Shown: positions 33,791-45,501 of the stretch, one piece after another
How positions within the stretch are numbered: the first letter of the stretch is position 1
How the letters are laid out: every line of letters starts with the position of its first letter
Assembly (NCBI GenBank): GCA_034401795.1
Contig: CM067366.1
Span: forward strand, 81,876,891 to 81,940,890
Length of the DNA: 64,000 nucleotides
Direction: 5' to 3'
DNA from: Chaetoderma sp. LZ-2023a
Lineage: Eukaryota > Mollusca > Caudofoveata > Chaetodermatida > Chaetodermatidae
Translations under genes and position numbers: made by a program
Notes under the pieces: generated by a model
The model's input: only the letters and a program-made list of their open reading frames with translations
Database searches by the model: none
What the model was told of the DNA's origin: nothing

Positions 33791-34492
33791 TTCTATGAGA
33801 AATCAGATACCAGTCTGCTTTCATAAACAATTACAAATATGTATAAGAATCAACAATAGATAAAAGCATAATTGAAGCATCAAGGTGGTCAGGCAGTATA
33901 TAACTATATCCTTATAAATAACAACACGCTGACGTTCAGACAAGTCATATTTCTCCAGATGGAAGGATAAGTAGTGTTTGCTGGTAGTCATTGGCTGTTC
34001 AGTAAATTTACTTGCGCAGTGGCCAAAATGTGCCCTACACAAACGTACCAGTCAAATTAAAAAAAACCTATCAGTATGGAATAGGCAGAAACACGTTATC
34101 GCCTAACTTTTACAATCTTGAAAATAAAATCAACCTTTCAGCGGTGTTTTCAGTCATAGTGAATGATGAATAATAGTAGAGATCAGCTCTCTAAGTCCCG
34201 CGTTTTCATATTTTTCATCACGTGACCTACTTCACGAAACATGCTCCGCATTTTATCTCTGGCATGTCTCGTGCTCTATTTCTTTCTGGGAAATACCTGT
34301 ATCACATAGAGGGGTTCACGGGGTATTTGTTATGACGTCGATCTTCTGTCATCTTGTCTTTTTTGTAGCTATTGATATCTGAAACAGAATAACATTTGTA
34401 AAGAATTTTAAAAATGAATCAAAGACACGCTTTAATGTGAGTGGCCTCGATGTTGTGATAGTCGTGTTGATCCGGTACTAATGAGTACAGGA

Positions 34493-34732
34493 TTTAACGC
34501 TAACCTTCAATTTTGTTCACAATAATTTTAATTCTTTCATAGAAAATATCCATTGGCAGACCAAGAGAAGACTATTTTTGAAAATATACGACTGGAATGA
34601 CTAGCTCGGTTCTCGAGCCAGTCATTCCAGTGGTAAATTTTCAAAAATGGTCTTCTCTTGGTCTTCAAATGGACATTTCTTAAGAAAACTGCAGAGGCCA
34701 TTTTTGGTTGATATGAGCGTTAAAGGTTAACT
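34493..34732. mobile_element. Palindromic MITE-like element, family A
   Basis: Both arms are well preserved around 'ggttctcgagccagtcattc'. Ends are tttaacgctaacc and gagcgttaaaggttaac. Confidence 0.8.
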
Positions 34733-34904
34733 CGTTACTCCTCAAGAAAATATAAACCTTTGGTTTATTGACTGTTCATTTTCAGGAGACTACTTTTGAC
34801 ATTTTTATAATCAATAGTCAGTCATTACAGTGGGAAAATTTCAAAAAGTTTTCATTCCTGTACCCTTCGAATCATCATGCATACTTTCTGACATGGCATG
34901 ATAA

Positions 34905-35175
34905 ACACGATGCCCAAGGGGCCTGTGTCGCTCACCTGGAACACCAGCATTTTAAGCAAAAAAGTCACCGATCCTACACGTAGACCTAAAAATTTGTGTC
35001 AAAATTGTTGGTGGGTGGTTTAAGAGTAGTCTTTTAAATGAGTTCGTGGAGATTTTTGGAAGTCCAATATGGCTTCCAAAAGTGTTACATTTTGATTGGT
35101 CAGTGGTGGCCATGTTTTTTTACGAATCAACTTCCCTTGAACAAGAGGCGAAATGGGCCTGTATCGCTCACCTGG
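34905..35175. repeat. 'gcctgtgtcgctcacctgg' repeat fragments
   Basis: Two openings of the family lie close together (about 34910 and 35147), with 'ccaatatggcttccaaaagt' between them. Confidence 0.6.
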
Positions 35176-35371
35176 AACACCTGGAACATTGGCAATTCAA
35201 CTAATCTTACTTAAGTTTTCCATCCATCGGTGTCACTTCCAATGACTTTCAGTCAAATGGTTTAGTTTTCGAGATATTGACAACAATCTCTGGACTGGTT
35301 TTTTTTGCATTAGTGATTTTGAACAATGTTTAAGCGAAAATAGATGATATCAGTGCTAACAACAGCTGGTT

Positions 35372-35588
35372 TCTTAACTGTCTCACTGTTGCAAGCCAGT
35401 GCAGCCAATAATTTCAATTTTCAAAAGCTCTTGACTTGTTGAATATTTTGAAAACAATTCGACTGAAAGTTGTGGGTGGCTTAGCCACCAACAACTTTCA
35501 GTCCAATTGTTTTCAAAATAAATATTGGGTTCAGAGATATAACCTTTGGAATATGTCGTCTGCAAAAACTCAGCAGTCAGACAGTTAC
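35372..35588. mobile_element. Palindromic MITE-like element, family D
   Basis: Ends 'taactgtctcactgttgcaa' and 'cagcagtcagacagtta' are inverted. The core pairs gactgaaagttgtgggtgg with its complement around ggcttagcc. Confidence 0.75.
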
Positions 35589-35999
35589 TAGAGGTTTAAA
35601 TACAATTTGAAGAAAATGGTTTCTAAGGCAGGTAGGTGGTCTTCATAGCAGGTTATTCCCCACCACCACACAATCCATTTAACACATGCACATCTGGCTG
35701 AATCACAAAGTTAGCAGCAGGGGTAGGGTGAGCTGGAGAAAATTATTTAGAAAATAATTTGACTGAAAGTCATTGCTGCCCTAGGCCAGGTGAACTAACA
35801 AGCTTTATTGGCCCATAGTCATTAATCATAGGCAAAAACAGCACCAAGTCAAATTAGTTTCAAATTATTGAACAACTTACCTGTAGTTTTCTTTAAATTG
35901 AGTCAGGGAGTTGAGAGATCGATTGATCCCAATACGGGAAAAGAATGCAATCATGAAGCTCAACTTTACAACTTCTTAATGAACTATGAAACTTGACTA
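35589..35999. other. Non-coding stretch with a family B-like fragment
   Basis: A diverged 'gtcaaattagtttcaaa' stretch and 'gatcgattgatcccaa' near 35850-35935 belong to the family B type; nothing else is recognised. Confidence 0.4.
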
Positions 36000-37580
36000 A
36001 ATATAAAATAAGTAGACGGCTTATAAGTATGCTTATCAATGACCATGACCTTTTGGCCCCAAAGTAATTGTCTCATCCCCTCTCAAGTTTGGGTGCATCA
36101 TGATTAACACAACATGAGATATGAACAGCTAAATTGAGGTAAAAGCAAAATGTTATTGTTGAGAAAACCCTCGAGTTTTGTCATTATCAAACTGACCTTG
36201 ACCTTTTGATGCCACAGTGATTTTGTCATATTATTTCATTATAAGGAAGGTGTTTCAGTATGCTTAACCAAAACATGAGCTATTAATTGCCAAGTTGAGC
36301 TAAACACAAAATGTTAATTTTGATAAAAAACTAGGTTTTAGCAAGGACACAGTGACCTTGACCTTTGACATTTTGACTCCAAGGTGTCATGTGTCATTCT
36401 CACTCAAGATAAAGTAGCACGTGTCCAACTTTGGCTCCAGTATGATTAAGCAACCATGAGACATAAACAGTGAAGTTGAGCTAAACACAAAACATTACTG
36501 TTGAAAAAGGTTTTTCCCAAGACCACAATGACATTTAACCTTTTAACCTCTAAGGACATTGTGTCATGCTTTCTCAGTATAAATATAAGCGTGTTTAAGC
36601 TTGGGTCTAGTATGATTAACCAAACATGAGATATGAACTACTAAGTTGAACTAAACGCAAAATGTTAATGCTGAAAAAGTCATTTACCAATATCTCAATA
36701 ATATTGATCTTTGACATTTTAGCCCAACGGTCATTGTGTCATGCCCTCTCCTTATAAGGAAGTATGTGTACAAGTTTGGGCCCGGAAGATTAAGCTAACA
36801 TGAGTCTCATAAGATATAAACTGTTAAGATGAGTCAAACAAAATGTCAACGGTGAAAAGTCAATTTTTACCAATGTCACAATAACCTTGACCTTTGCCCT
36901 TTTGCCCTCAACATCATTGTATGATGCCCTCCAATTATAAGTATGTCGCCAAGGTTCACTCCAGCATACTTAACCAAAGATATGAACTTCTAAGTTGAGC
37001 AAATGCAAAGTTTCAATATTGAAAAAGCAAAGGTTTTACCAATGCCCCAATGACCATGACCTTTTAACCCCAAGGTCATCATGTGATGCCCTATCATTAC
37101 ACGGAAGCATGTATCCAAGTTTGGGTCCAGTATGATTAACTAAAGTTGAGCTAAAGGGAGAATGTTAATGTTGAAAGAACAAGGTTTTTACCAAGGTCAC
37201 TGTGACCTTGACCTTTGACCTCAACCTCATTGTGTGATGTCAGGTCATTATAAGGAGATGTGTCCAACTTTGGGTCCAGTATGATTAACCAAACCATAGA
37301 TATAAACAGAAAGTTGAGCTAAACGGAAAATGTTAATGTGGAAAAAAAAAACCCCAGTCTTTTTCCCAAGGTCACAATGACCGTGACTTTTGACACCAAG
37401 GTCATCAGGAGATGTCGTGTCATTATAAAGAAGCATGTGCCCAAGCTTGGGTCTGGTATGATTAACCAAACATGAGATATAAACAGAAAATTTGAGCTAA
37501 AGGCAAATTGGACGCCAACGACACCACGCTCGCCGCCGCCGGACGACGTGCAGGGATTGTGAATAGCTTGTTTTACTTCC
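36000..37580. repeat. TGACC-motif tandem repeat, about 170-180-base period
   Basis: About eight diverged units each carry 'tgaccttgacctttgacc' variants, 'cattataaggaag', 'gtccagtatgattaacca', 'aacatgagatat' and 'aatgttaatgttgaaa'. The tail has cgccgccgccggacgac and ends 'agcttgttttacttcc', as does the copy at 50870. It abuts the last MGAT4-like exon and may form part of its 3' untranslated region. Confidence 0.8.
37194..37208. promoter_or_regulatory. Perfect ERE-type palindrome in the TGACC repeat
   Basis: AGGTCActgTGACCT matches the oestrogen-response-element consensus (GGTCAnnnTGACC). It is followed at once by TTGACCTTTGACC, which contains a direct repeat with one-base spacing. Whether any receptor binds here is unknown. 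Confidence 0.5.
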
Positions 37581-37590
37581 TAAATTCAAA

Positions 37591-37897
37591 CTAAAAGTAA
37601 TATAAGAAATTACTCACCTCACTTAAAATTACCCATGATGGCGATTTAGATAGAACATGAAGCTTAAGTACTGCGATCGGCCCCAATCTTTCATCCATAA
37701 CACCATCAGCTATACCATGAGCATTGAAACTACCTACAATTAAGTACCCGTTTTCTCCCTCAGGGTATATAGTGGCACCAGGCTGATTCTCAATGATTGC
37801 TCCGTTATCATTGATACGCGATGACGGAAGCACCTCAATGGTAGTGTTAAAGAACCGGTCTCCTGGATGCTCCGGATTGCCACTGCGCAATAGGAAT
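37591..37897 (-). CDS. MGAT4: MGAT4-like exon 9 (C-terminus)
   Basis: The acceptor 'gttgctacag' precedes the exon, which completes a lysine codon and reads FLLRSGNPEHPGDRFFNTTI, then EVLPSS, GYLIVGSFNAHGIADGV, and ends SPSWVILSEVSNFLYYF before a stop at 37591-37593. This is the end of the C-terminal beta-sandwich. A potential donor (gag then gtgagt) lies at 37617. Using it would leave a 27-base gap to the next acceptor, too short for an intron, so read-through to the stop is preferred; a distant last exon cannot be excluded. Vertebrate relatives also end a few residues after WVILSE. Confidence 0.88.
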
Positions 37898-38328
37898 CTG
37901 TAGCAACATTAGATAATTACATAGTTATAACACCCAAATCTGCTCAGATGAAACACATGCTCCATCACCACCACCCACCCACCCAACCATCAGCAACATA
38001 GCTTTCACCGAAATGCTGTAACACTCCCCCTCCACATAGGCCCTCCCACCCAACCCCACCCCTCACTCCACCCCCTCCAACCCCCAACCCGCTGACCTCA
38101 TGCATTCTGTAAACATGACCTCATGACGCATGTAAACTTGGTAAGGACAACTAGGAAAGAAGTATACCAGTTGCAGACCTATTTACTTCACTGGCTTTGA
38201 CAAAATCTAGCTGTTCCCATAGTGATCGCATTTAGCTGGTAATCATCATAATAACACAGCACAAATATCCATGACAAAACAATTTAAGTTCAAATTAAAA
38301 AGTTTTAAATGGCATCACAAATACTTAC
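37898..38328 (-). other. Intron between MGAT4-like exons 8 and 9
   Basis: 431 bases with GT-AG ends. It contains a pyrimidine- and C-rich stretch (about 37965-38095) but no repeat element. Confidence 0.8.
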
Positions 38329-38528
38329 TTTTCAATCACAACTGGTTGTCGAAAGACAATCTCTATTGAATCATCTGGCTCTGGGTTAAGTCCCCAGAAT
38401 ATAGACTCGCCGGTATAAGCTCGGTCGAGAGAATATTTCTGGTAGACTGTTAGTGTACACTTTACTTCAGCAGGTGGGTTATGGTGGCTCGTCAAAAGCA
38501 TGTTCACCTGTTTACCAAAGTCACGATC
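38329..38528 (-). CDS. MGAT4: MGAT4-like exon 8
   Basis: 200 bases, from 'ctaacag' (acceptor) to gaaaa/gtaagtat (donor). It reads DRDFGKQVNMLLTSHHNPPA, EVKCTLTVYQKYSLDRAY, IFWGLNPEPDDSIEIVF and RQPVVIEK. It starts the C-terminal domain; the NPPAEV block is a hallmark of the family. Confidence 0.92.
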
Positions 38529-38544
38529 CTGTTAGATAGCAGAA

Positions 38545-38570
38545 ATATATATATATATATATATATATAG
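38545..38570. repeat. (AT)n microsatellite
   Basis: About 12 AT units at the edge of the large intron. Confidence 0.9.
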
Positions 38571-38582
38571 TACATATCTGGA

Positions 38583-38953
38583 GATGGAGGGATCCTATCT
38601 GTCACTCAAGTATCTGACGTCATAATCTACAATGGGATACTCAGATTTCTAGCTAAGCTCCGCCCACGTTTTGTACGTGTTGGGATCGATCTAACCCTGA
38701 ATTCCCAGAATACCAATATCACGGTAACTATAAAAGTAAGCGGTTGAATATTTCGAAACTCATTTTCCCATGCCAGCAACAGCATCCCGTCAAATTTATT
38801 TCAAAATCCATCCGACATATAATTCGTGCACTTGATGGACTATTTCAGCTTCTGACAGAATATTTCTGTAAATTATGATACTGATGTCAGCATACATGTG
38901 ACGTAATTTATTATGATGTCATGTACTTGAGCAAGAGATCAGAGTCATCCATT
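38583..38953. mobile_element. Palindromic MITE-like element, family B
   Basis: Begins 'atggagggatcctatctgtc', has the 'ctagctaagctccgccca' block and 'gtgttgggatcgatc', a degenerate core near 38745-38820, and ends near agagtcatccatta. Confidence 0.65.
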
Positions 38954-39269
38954 ACGTCATTACTTATACTGACGTTCCAATCAAGATGACGAATCACGAA
39001 AATGGAAGTCTGACACAAGTCAAATGTTAGTATATGAATTGTATACTACCATCTCATATTCTCGCAGGTTCCATATTCTCGTGGCAATATGATTTTTTGC
39101 TATAAATATAACCCAACCCCCCCTATCCACTGTTTCCCATGGAGATACTGTAACTAGGAAGTCAAAGATGATCGCAAACAAAAATGTCTCGCTTGTTAGT
39201 GAGTAAAGTAGCAAGCTACAATGTACAAACAAGAATTCCACAGAATTAAATGTCTCACTTGTCTCCTGT

Positions 39270-39723
39270 TTGTCACAGTGGCAAACCTTTGACCTTGTGA
39301 CCTCCATGTTATCGTGATTCTTTCTAACATTATAGGTTATATCCAAGTTTAGTTCCATTAGGATTAACCAATCCTGAAATATAAATGATTTGCTGAATGG
39401 AAAAACTTAAGGTTGAAAAAGCAGAGTTCAAATAGCAATATTAGAATAGCATTGACCTGTTACCTCCATATCACCATCCTGTATTCTCTAGGCATAAGTA
39501 AAAGTGAAAAGTAACAAAGTTTTGTAACCTTCGACGTTGTGTCTTCAGTGTCAGCATGACGCTTCCTAACATTATAGCTAACAATTTATCCAAGTTTCAT
39601 TCCAATAAGATTAACTAATCCAGAAAAATAAGCCAAGAGGTTTTGCTAAACGCAAAAACTTAACATTGAAAAAGCAGTTTTGTATCAAGGTCACAGTGAC
39701 CTTGACCTTGTGACCTCAGTATA
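39270..39723. repeat. TGACC-motif repeat, left part of a unit interrupted by DIRS copy 2
   Basis: Contains 'ttgaccttgtgacctccatg', 'taaccaatcctgaaatataa' and a final block 'caaggtcacagtgacc' directly before the DIRS end. The unit continues at 46341. Confidence 0.75.
39688..39702. promoter_or_regulatory. Perfect ERE-type palindrome
   Basis: AGGTCAcagTGACCT, followed by TTGACCTTGTGACC. It lies in the TGACC repeat, in an MGAT4-like intron. Confidence 0.5.
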
Positions 39724-39960
39724 AAAAAAGCATCCGCTTTTGTTTCTACAAGAATTCTTAATACTTATCAGATGTACTATTATGATAATGTCTATTATCT
39801 AGTCTAGCTCAAAATAAACAATTAAAAACTCTGCACTCTCCTGGTCCTGCCCATACTGTCTGGGAATTACCATAGCCCCCAGGTACCGAGTCAATTCCTA
39901 ATCACAGTCAGATTCATCTTATATTTGCCTTGACAAACAGCGAAAGCAGCTCAGCCTCAC
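39724..39960 (-). repeat. DIRS 3' terminal repeat, copy 2
   Basis: Plus strand begins aaaaaagcatccgc and continues with 'gatgtactattatgataatg' and 'ctcctggtcctgcccata'. The latter part is the inverse of 46183-46340. Confidence 0.85.
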
Positions 39961-39989
39961 CTCAGCGGGGAGGCTAAGGAAGGGCCATA

Positions 39990-40075
39990 GTACATCTGGT
40001 AAGTTTTAAGAATTCTCGTAGAAACAAAAGCGATGCTTTTTTGATTCTACTTCGAATAATACTTACCAGATGTAC
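39990..40075 (-). repeat. DIRS internal complementary region, copy 2
   Basis: The block joins sequences matching both outer ends of the element: on the plus strand 'aaacaaaagcgatgctttttt' minus its last base, then 'gattctacttcgaataatac'. The 5' end of the element shows the same gattctacttcg and the 3' end the same T-run, so the junction of circularised ends is represented here. Confidence 0.88.
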
Positions 40076-40641
40076 TATTATGATAAACTCCGGATTTCGA
40101 CAGCCAAGAAATACCGGTGGGAGGAGGTGAGGCTCGAAACAGCTCTCATCTACCATCTGACAGAGAAGGTTGTGAAGAGAATAGAACCCTGGCATATGCT
40201 CGCTCCCCCCTCATTTGTCCGCACAGATTCCAGAGGGCTGTCAAAAAGGGGAAGCAACACCCAGCAGACCAGTGTCAGCCCCAAGTCTCGGCGAGGGCAG
40301 TCCAGTAGAGTGCAAAGAAGCTACTACAACTTCTAATTTTGAAAAAAATATCAGTATATCGACTAGATTTTCAAATTGGAATGAGTCTAACATCTGTTGC
40401 AATGAATAAGATACTCTTAAACCAGACTATTTACTTAATCAGTCTGGTATTTCGACTGTAAGTAAACTAATATTAGTCACTTAATTAAAGTAAACACTCA
40501 CCATAAATGAGTGCTTGGTCTTTCTTGATCATCACAGCAGCTTCGCCCAATCCACCGTCGTTCTTGGATCATGTGCATTAGCATTGTTCAGTGCATGTGG
40601 AAGAACCTTGCGATGTATGCATAAAGTGGTTGGATGTGGCT
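40076..40641 (-). other. DIRS 3' untranslated stretch, copy 2
   Basis: It lies between the recombinase stop and the ICR. An antisense open frame (40070-40336, plus) shares only its end with that of copy 1 and is not called as a gene. Confidence 0.5.
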
Positions 40642-41674
40642 TTAGCTAAGATTCGATAAATTGGCGATGGCTACCGGATTAAGTGCGCCGGAGATGTCGC
40701 GAAGGTAGAAATCAGTGAATGACGACTCAGCATGCCATTGTGCTACAGACATCACCTCCTCTAAAGAGACACCCGTATAAAGGGCCGATGCTGCTGCTAG
40801 TGCTCGGACTTGATGGGCATCACACGATCAATCTGCTTTCCTGTAGCGATTTTGTGCGATATCTGAATAGCATCGACTATCCAACGAGAAATGGTGTTGT
40901 TCGAGGCGCGCAAATGAGGAGCTTTGAGACATAACCACAGAGATTTCGGGTCATCTCAGTATGTTTCTTATACATTTTCAGACATCTGAGAGGACACCAA
41001 GCAGAAGAGTTTGGGTCATGTCTAATTAAACTTGGCAAATTGATCGGCTGTCCTGGATATTTAAGTGACTGATTCTTTGCCAGGAAACAAAGACGTGGAA
41101 GTAGTCTTAAACCTTCACCCGTAATGACAAAATGGTCTTGTTCGGCAGAAAGCGCATGTATTTCACTTCTCCTTCTCGCCGATGCTGCTGCAACCAAGAA
41201 AACTGATTTAATAGTTAACAGTTTAATGTCTATAGATCTAATTGGTTCAAAGGGATCATGCCTTAAAAACTGTACAACAAGAGATAGATTCCATGCTGGG
41301 ATAGGAATTGGCTGTCTAGGTCGCAAATTGCTCAATCCTTTAATAGCTTCATTCAAAGTGTCATTCTCCACTCCTACAATGGCCAGACTGGGAATGACCG
41401 AAGCTAATGCAGACTTATATTCTGCTAGGATTGAAGATATAAGTTTGTCAACTTCGCATAGATGACAGATAAAATCTGCTACGTGTTGAACAGATGCAGA
41501 AAAGGGATTAATATCTCTTCCCATACACCACTTTGCAAATTTGTTGATTCTGTCATTATATGTCATGGTGGTTGACCATCTCCTGGCTGAAGCGACAAAC
41601 TTTGCTGCTTGCTCAGAAAAGCCACCCTTAATTGCACGCTGCTTGGATAACATCCATGCAGTCAATTGGAACAT
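40642..41674 (-). pseudogene. DIRS tyrosine recombinase, copy 2, frameshifted
   Basis: The main open part (41674-40877) reads KQRAIKGGFSEQAAKFVASA through ASARRRSEIHALS (first catalytic arginine region) to MYKKHTEMTRNLCG. The frame breaks after CAPRTTPF. Downstream codons in other frames give SRWIVDAIQISHKIATGKQI, a second break just after it, then HQVRALAAASAL, QWHAESSFTDFYLRD and the stop at 40642-40644. An extra C near 41639 compared with copy 1 joins the RNase H-side frame (MFQLTAWML) directly to the recombinase frame. The R, HxxR and Y motifs are still present. Confidence 0.85.
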
Positions 41675-43568
41675 CTCCGGTCTGTCGTGGAGATACAGAC
41701 CTCTGTTCTGAGAGATCAGATACCTTCTGTATGGAAGACAGATTGGATTGCAGACCAGGAGGTCCAGCAGATCCGTAAACCATGATCAGACAGGCCAATG
41801 AGGGGCGATCAGTAGTACTTGGCATATGCTCTCTCTTATCTTTGCCAGAACTTTCGGGATGAGAATTGTTGGAGGATACGCATACGCGTACATTCCTTTC
41901 CAACTTATCGCCAGTGTGTCTACTTCTAAAGCTAGTGGGTCCGGGTTCGGTGATCGATATGTGACCATCTTTGCATTTTGTTTTATCGCAAATAGAGCCA
42001 AATTTGGCATGCCCTATTGTTTGAAAAGAACCTCCGCTACCGATTGGTTGAGCTGCCATTCCGTCGTATGACAAGCCGTACTTCGACTGAGAGCATCCGC
42101 TAGAATGTTCAGTCTTCCTGGAATGTGTGCTGCCTGAAGAATAATATTCCTCTCTTGGCACCACAGCAGAAGGTTCCAAATCATCATACACAACTCTGGT
42201 GATCTTGTCCCGCCCTGGCGGTTCAAATAAGACACCACTGTTGAGTTGTCTGTCCTTACCAGGACAATCTTGTCTCGGATTAAGTTCTCAAATTTTCGAA
42301 GTGCTAATGCCACCGCTAATAATTCGAGAACATTGATGTGTTTCTGCACATTGGTCCGATCCCATTCCCCTGACACTGACAGATTGTCCAATACTGCTCC
42401 CCAACCCGTCGTCGATGCATCTGTGAAGATGGACATCTGCGGTTGAGAAGGTTGTAGAGGAACACCTCGCAGGAGATTCTGTTCTGATAACCACCACTGA
42501 AGATGGAATATCAATGGTTCTTTTACTGGAATTCTCAGAGACAACAGATCCGTTCTCTGTGACCAGAATGACATTAAGTACATCTGAATCGGTCTGCGCC
42601 TGAGTGCCGCATAAGGCACCACCTTCTCCAGAGATACTAGTAAACCCAGTATTCTGAGAAATTGACGCGCCATCAGACAGGCTCCTAGAGAAACTGACTC
42701 CAGAACTGCAATCAAACTCTTGACTCTGCTCTCCGCTGGAAAAGTCCCTGAGATTGAAAAATATTCCCAGATATACAAACTCCTGGGATGGAGTCAACTC
42801 TGATTTCTCTAGATTCACAATCCATCCTAGATCCTTTAGTAAGGCTAGGACTACCTGAAAATTGTTGCACAGAATGACTGGATTCCCCGCCTTCAGCAGC
42901 CAGTCGTCTATGTAAGTATGAACAGCTATGTTTCTCCTGCGAAGATAAGAAGTCATGGCAAGAACCACTTTGGTGAAGACCCTCGGGGCTGTGGTCAGAC
43001 CGAACGGAAGCGCATTGAATTCCCAAACATTGTCTTGGAATGCAAAGCGAAGGTATTTCTGAAAAGGAATTGACATTGGAATATGAAAATATGCATCCTT
43101 CAGATCGATCGATACTGCCCACATGCCTTTTCTAAGCCCTGTCATCACCACTGCTACAGTCTCCATCTGAAACTTTGGAGAAAGAATAAATTTGTTCAAC
43201 GGTTTGAGATTGAGAATTGGTCTCCAACCTCCGGTGCATTTCGGAACGAGGAACATTATCAAATAAGAGCCTAGACAGGACTGATTGCGGACTAGATGAA
43301 TCACGTTCTTCTGCTGAAGATCTTTGAATTCTGAGCAAATGGCATCTAGACGATCGGATTCCCTTGGAACAGGAGTCCATACTGGAGTCGATGTTAACGG
43401 AACTAATGATTGACGGATAAGCCAGTCCGGTTCGTAGCCGTTTCCTAATCAATGACAGACTAAACAATCTTGCACGACCTGTCCCCACTGGTTTGAGAAC
43501 AGTTGGTCTGCCTCCGACGGTATCTCTTCATTCCTGACGTCACCGGAATGGATTCCGCCGGAAACCTG
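41640..43568 (-). pseudogene. DIRS reverse transcriptase / RNase H, copy 2, broken
   Basis: RT motifs begin with NQWGQVVQDCLVC near 43470, then a TGA, then RESDRLDAICSEFKDLQQKN. The long open part (43304-42288) reads VPKCTGGWRPILNLKPLNKF, WAVSIDLKDAYFHIPM, NALPFGLTTAPRVFTKVV and VHTYIDDWLLKA, so the YIDD catalytic motif is intact. Near 42720 the frame shifts to the one holding RNase H (FTDASTTGWGAVLDN, RTDNSTVVSYLNRQG, HIPGRLNILADALSR). Further on, a TAG at 42014-42016 replaces a Trp codon and a TGA near 41793 replaces an Arg codon (CGA in copy 1). The lesions make it inactive in this copy. Confidence 0.88.
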
Positions 43569-45501
43569 TCAGGACTGTCCTCCACGGCCACCTCGTGGTT
43601 TCTTAGAATATGACGGTCCGGGACCGCCACTACGGCCATCCTTACGATAGCCGCCGTGACCCGAACCACCACCCTTCCTATCCTCCTCATACGGCCTCTT
43701 ATTAGAGGACATGTATGAGGATGAACGGCCAGGTCCCTGTGAGCCAGATGCCCGATGGGCATCACGGCCAGGACGGAAGGGCGATCTCTGGTACTGCCTT
43801 TGTTGCTCCTGCCGATGCTGCTTATAGGACTGCCTGCGGCCGAGTCCTCATTGTCGACTTCCACGACTTGCCGACTACTTCTTGCTCTGCGCCCATTGAT
43901 GCGACTTTGGATAAAGCTTGCCATGCCGAGCCGCCAAACAAGCCTGGCCCAATGAAGGGCGCAGAAGATAATGCAGCCCTCATCTCAGGTCCTGGTGCCA
44001 CGCAATCGAGAACCATTCTCTGTTGCTCCGCCATTGTTCTGGTGATTACCCTGGCCAGGCAATCCTGGGACAAGCACATGGTGTCCCGGACAACTCCGGG
44101 AGCAGCCTCTGGCACTTCCCCACCTTCCGCCATGCAGGTCAGCATACCCTGCAAGACGGTGCAGCCATGGCCGCTCTCGCCGCATCCTCAATGAGAGATA
44201 ACTCATTAAAAGGATCTTTGTTAGCTTGGGAAACCAAGGGACGAGAACGACCCTTAGATTTGCCAGCCAATGGCCTATTTAATGCCTCTCTCCCCGACGG
44301 AAAGCCGAAGCACCCGGGCATATTGATGATAGGCCTGCTCCAGAAAGCGGACCCTACTCCTTATCCCCTTAGGGGCCTTGAGCAGCGAATAATCTGGTTG
44401 AACCAGATGGTATGCCGCAACTTCCAACATGTCGGAAGTCTGCGTGTCCAAGGGGAGTGTCAGCATGGCCGAAGAGCCACTTGACAGAGGGCTAGCCGCT
44501 TGCTCTGACATCCGCTCCATCGCCGGATCGCACTGAGATCCTTGATCCGATGCCAACCCGAGACGGTCGGACATCCATCCAAAGACATGCACCCATTCAG
44601 CTTCAGTGAAAAATGAGGATTCGTCCATTAATGGACTACCATTCTCATCCTCCTTCTCACCCTTGGATGAGTAGGTCACCGACGACCCATGCTGAGAGCC
44701 ATGGACCACACATCTTTCAACATGAAGTGGGTCCATAACCTGACTACTTGCGGCTCCAGTATCCAGAGAATCGCCAAACATGGATTCACCGCAGTCCATC
44801 GGCTCCAGCATGGGAGCCGGGACTACAGCCGCTACTACTGCAGGTGACAGAACTACGCGAGGAGCCGTGTTAGCCGCCGCCGTGATGCCAACTGGAACCG
44901 CAAAACATGGCTCCAACGGCAACGTGGCCTGAGCGAAATCCGGGTGGAAAATGCCCGACGGAACATCAACATCACCACCCGGCTGGCAGACCCGTACAAA
45001 TCCCGAGGGAGACCCATGGGATATACTTGTGCCTGCCACCTGAGAAAGATTCGGCATGCCGGAGTCTCCCATCAGGAGGAGATCTTCTTCCTCCGCCATC
45101 GGCTCTTGAGCCAAAGCAGGAGGAAGGACAGGTGCTTGTTCCTCCACAGAACTGGCCAGACCACCGATAAGTTGCCCTGCAGCAGCCTGTATCGTCGGAA
45201 TCGTGAACTGGAAAGACTCGAACATCGTCTTGAATTGGGCCGCCCAAACACCCAAGGCCGAGTCCATACGCGTGTTCAGACGCTCTTCAAGACCTTTTAC
45301 TGACGCCTGATCGACTTTAGCTGCCTTGTCCTTCGCGATCCTCTCCAAACACGCACGCCGATCACGATCGAACTCCGCCACCAACTCCGACGATCACTTC
45401 GCACACACATCGCGAGGACTCCCAACCGTGCACTTCGCGCAGGCAACGCAGTGATGTCCGGAAAACTTCCGTTTCATGAACCGATTGCAGCACTGGCAGA
45501 G
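43569..45501 (-). pseudogene. DIRS Gag-like ORF1 region, broken
   Basis: The N-terminus carries a zinc-ribbon-like block: LCQCCNRFMKRKFSGHHC, then VACAKC and DVCAK, with six to seven cysteines and paired histidines (45501-45397). A TGA at 45394-45396 follows, most simply a lost Trp. The long open part 45384-44275 begins SSELVAEFDRDRRACLERI with a helical region, then an acidic, low-complexity middle. Two frame changes near 44300 and 44150 bracket ANKDPFNELSLIEDAARAAM. The end is basic and Arg/Gly-rich (YEEDRKGGGSGHGGYRKDG, KKPRGGRGGQS) before a stop at 43569-43571, typical of a nucleic-acid-binding tail. Confidence 0.75.

Noticed and set aside
37591-37617. Intron of 27 bases before a FEFRK C-terminus
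   Set aside because: Far below the minimum size for a metazoan spliceosomal intron; read-through to the stop is simpler.
40070-40336. Antisense gene in the DIRS 3' region
   Set aside because: Only the end of the frame matches the equivalent in copy 1; the rest differs by frameshifts, as expected for untranslated sequence.
43715-44194. Plus-strand open frame of 159 codons
   Set aside because: It is antisense to the DIRS Gag region, which explains the open frame and its composition.
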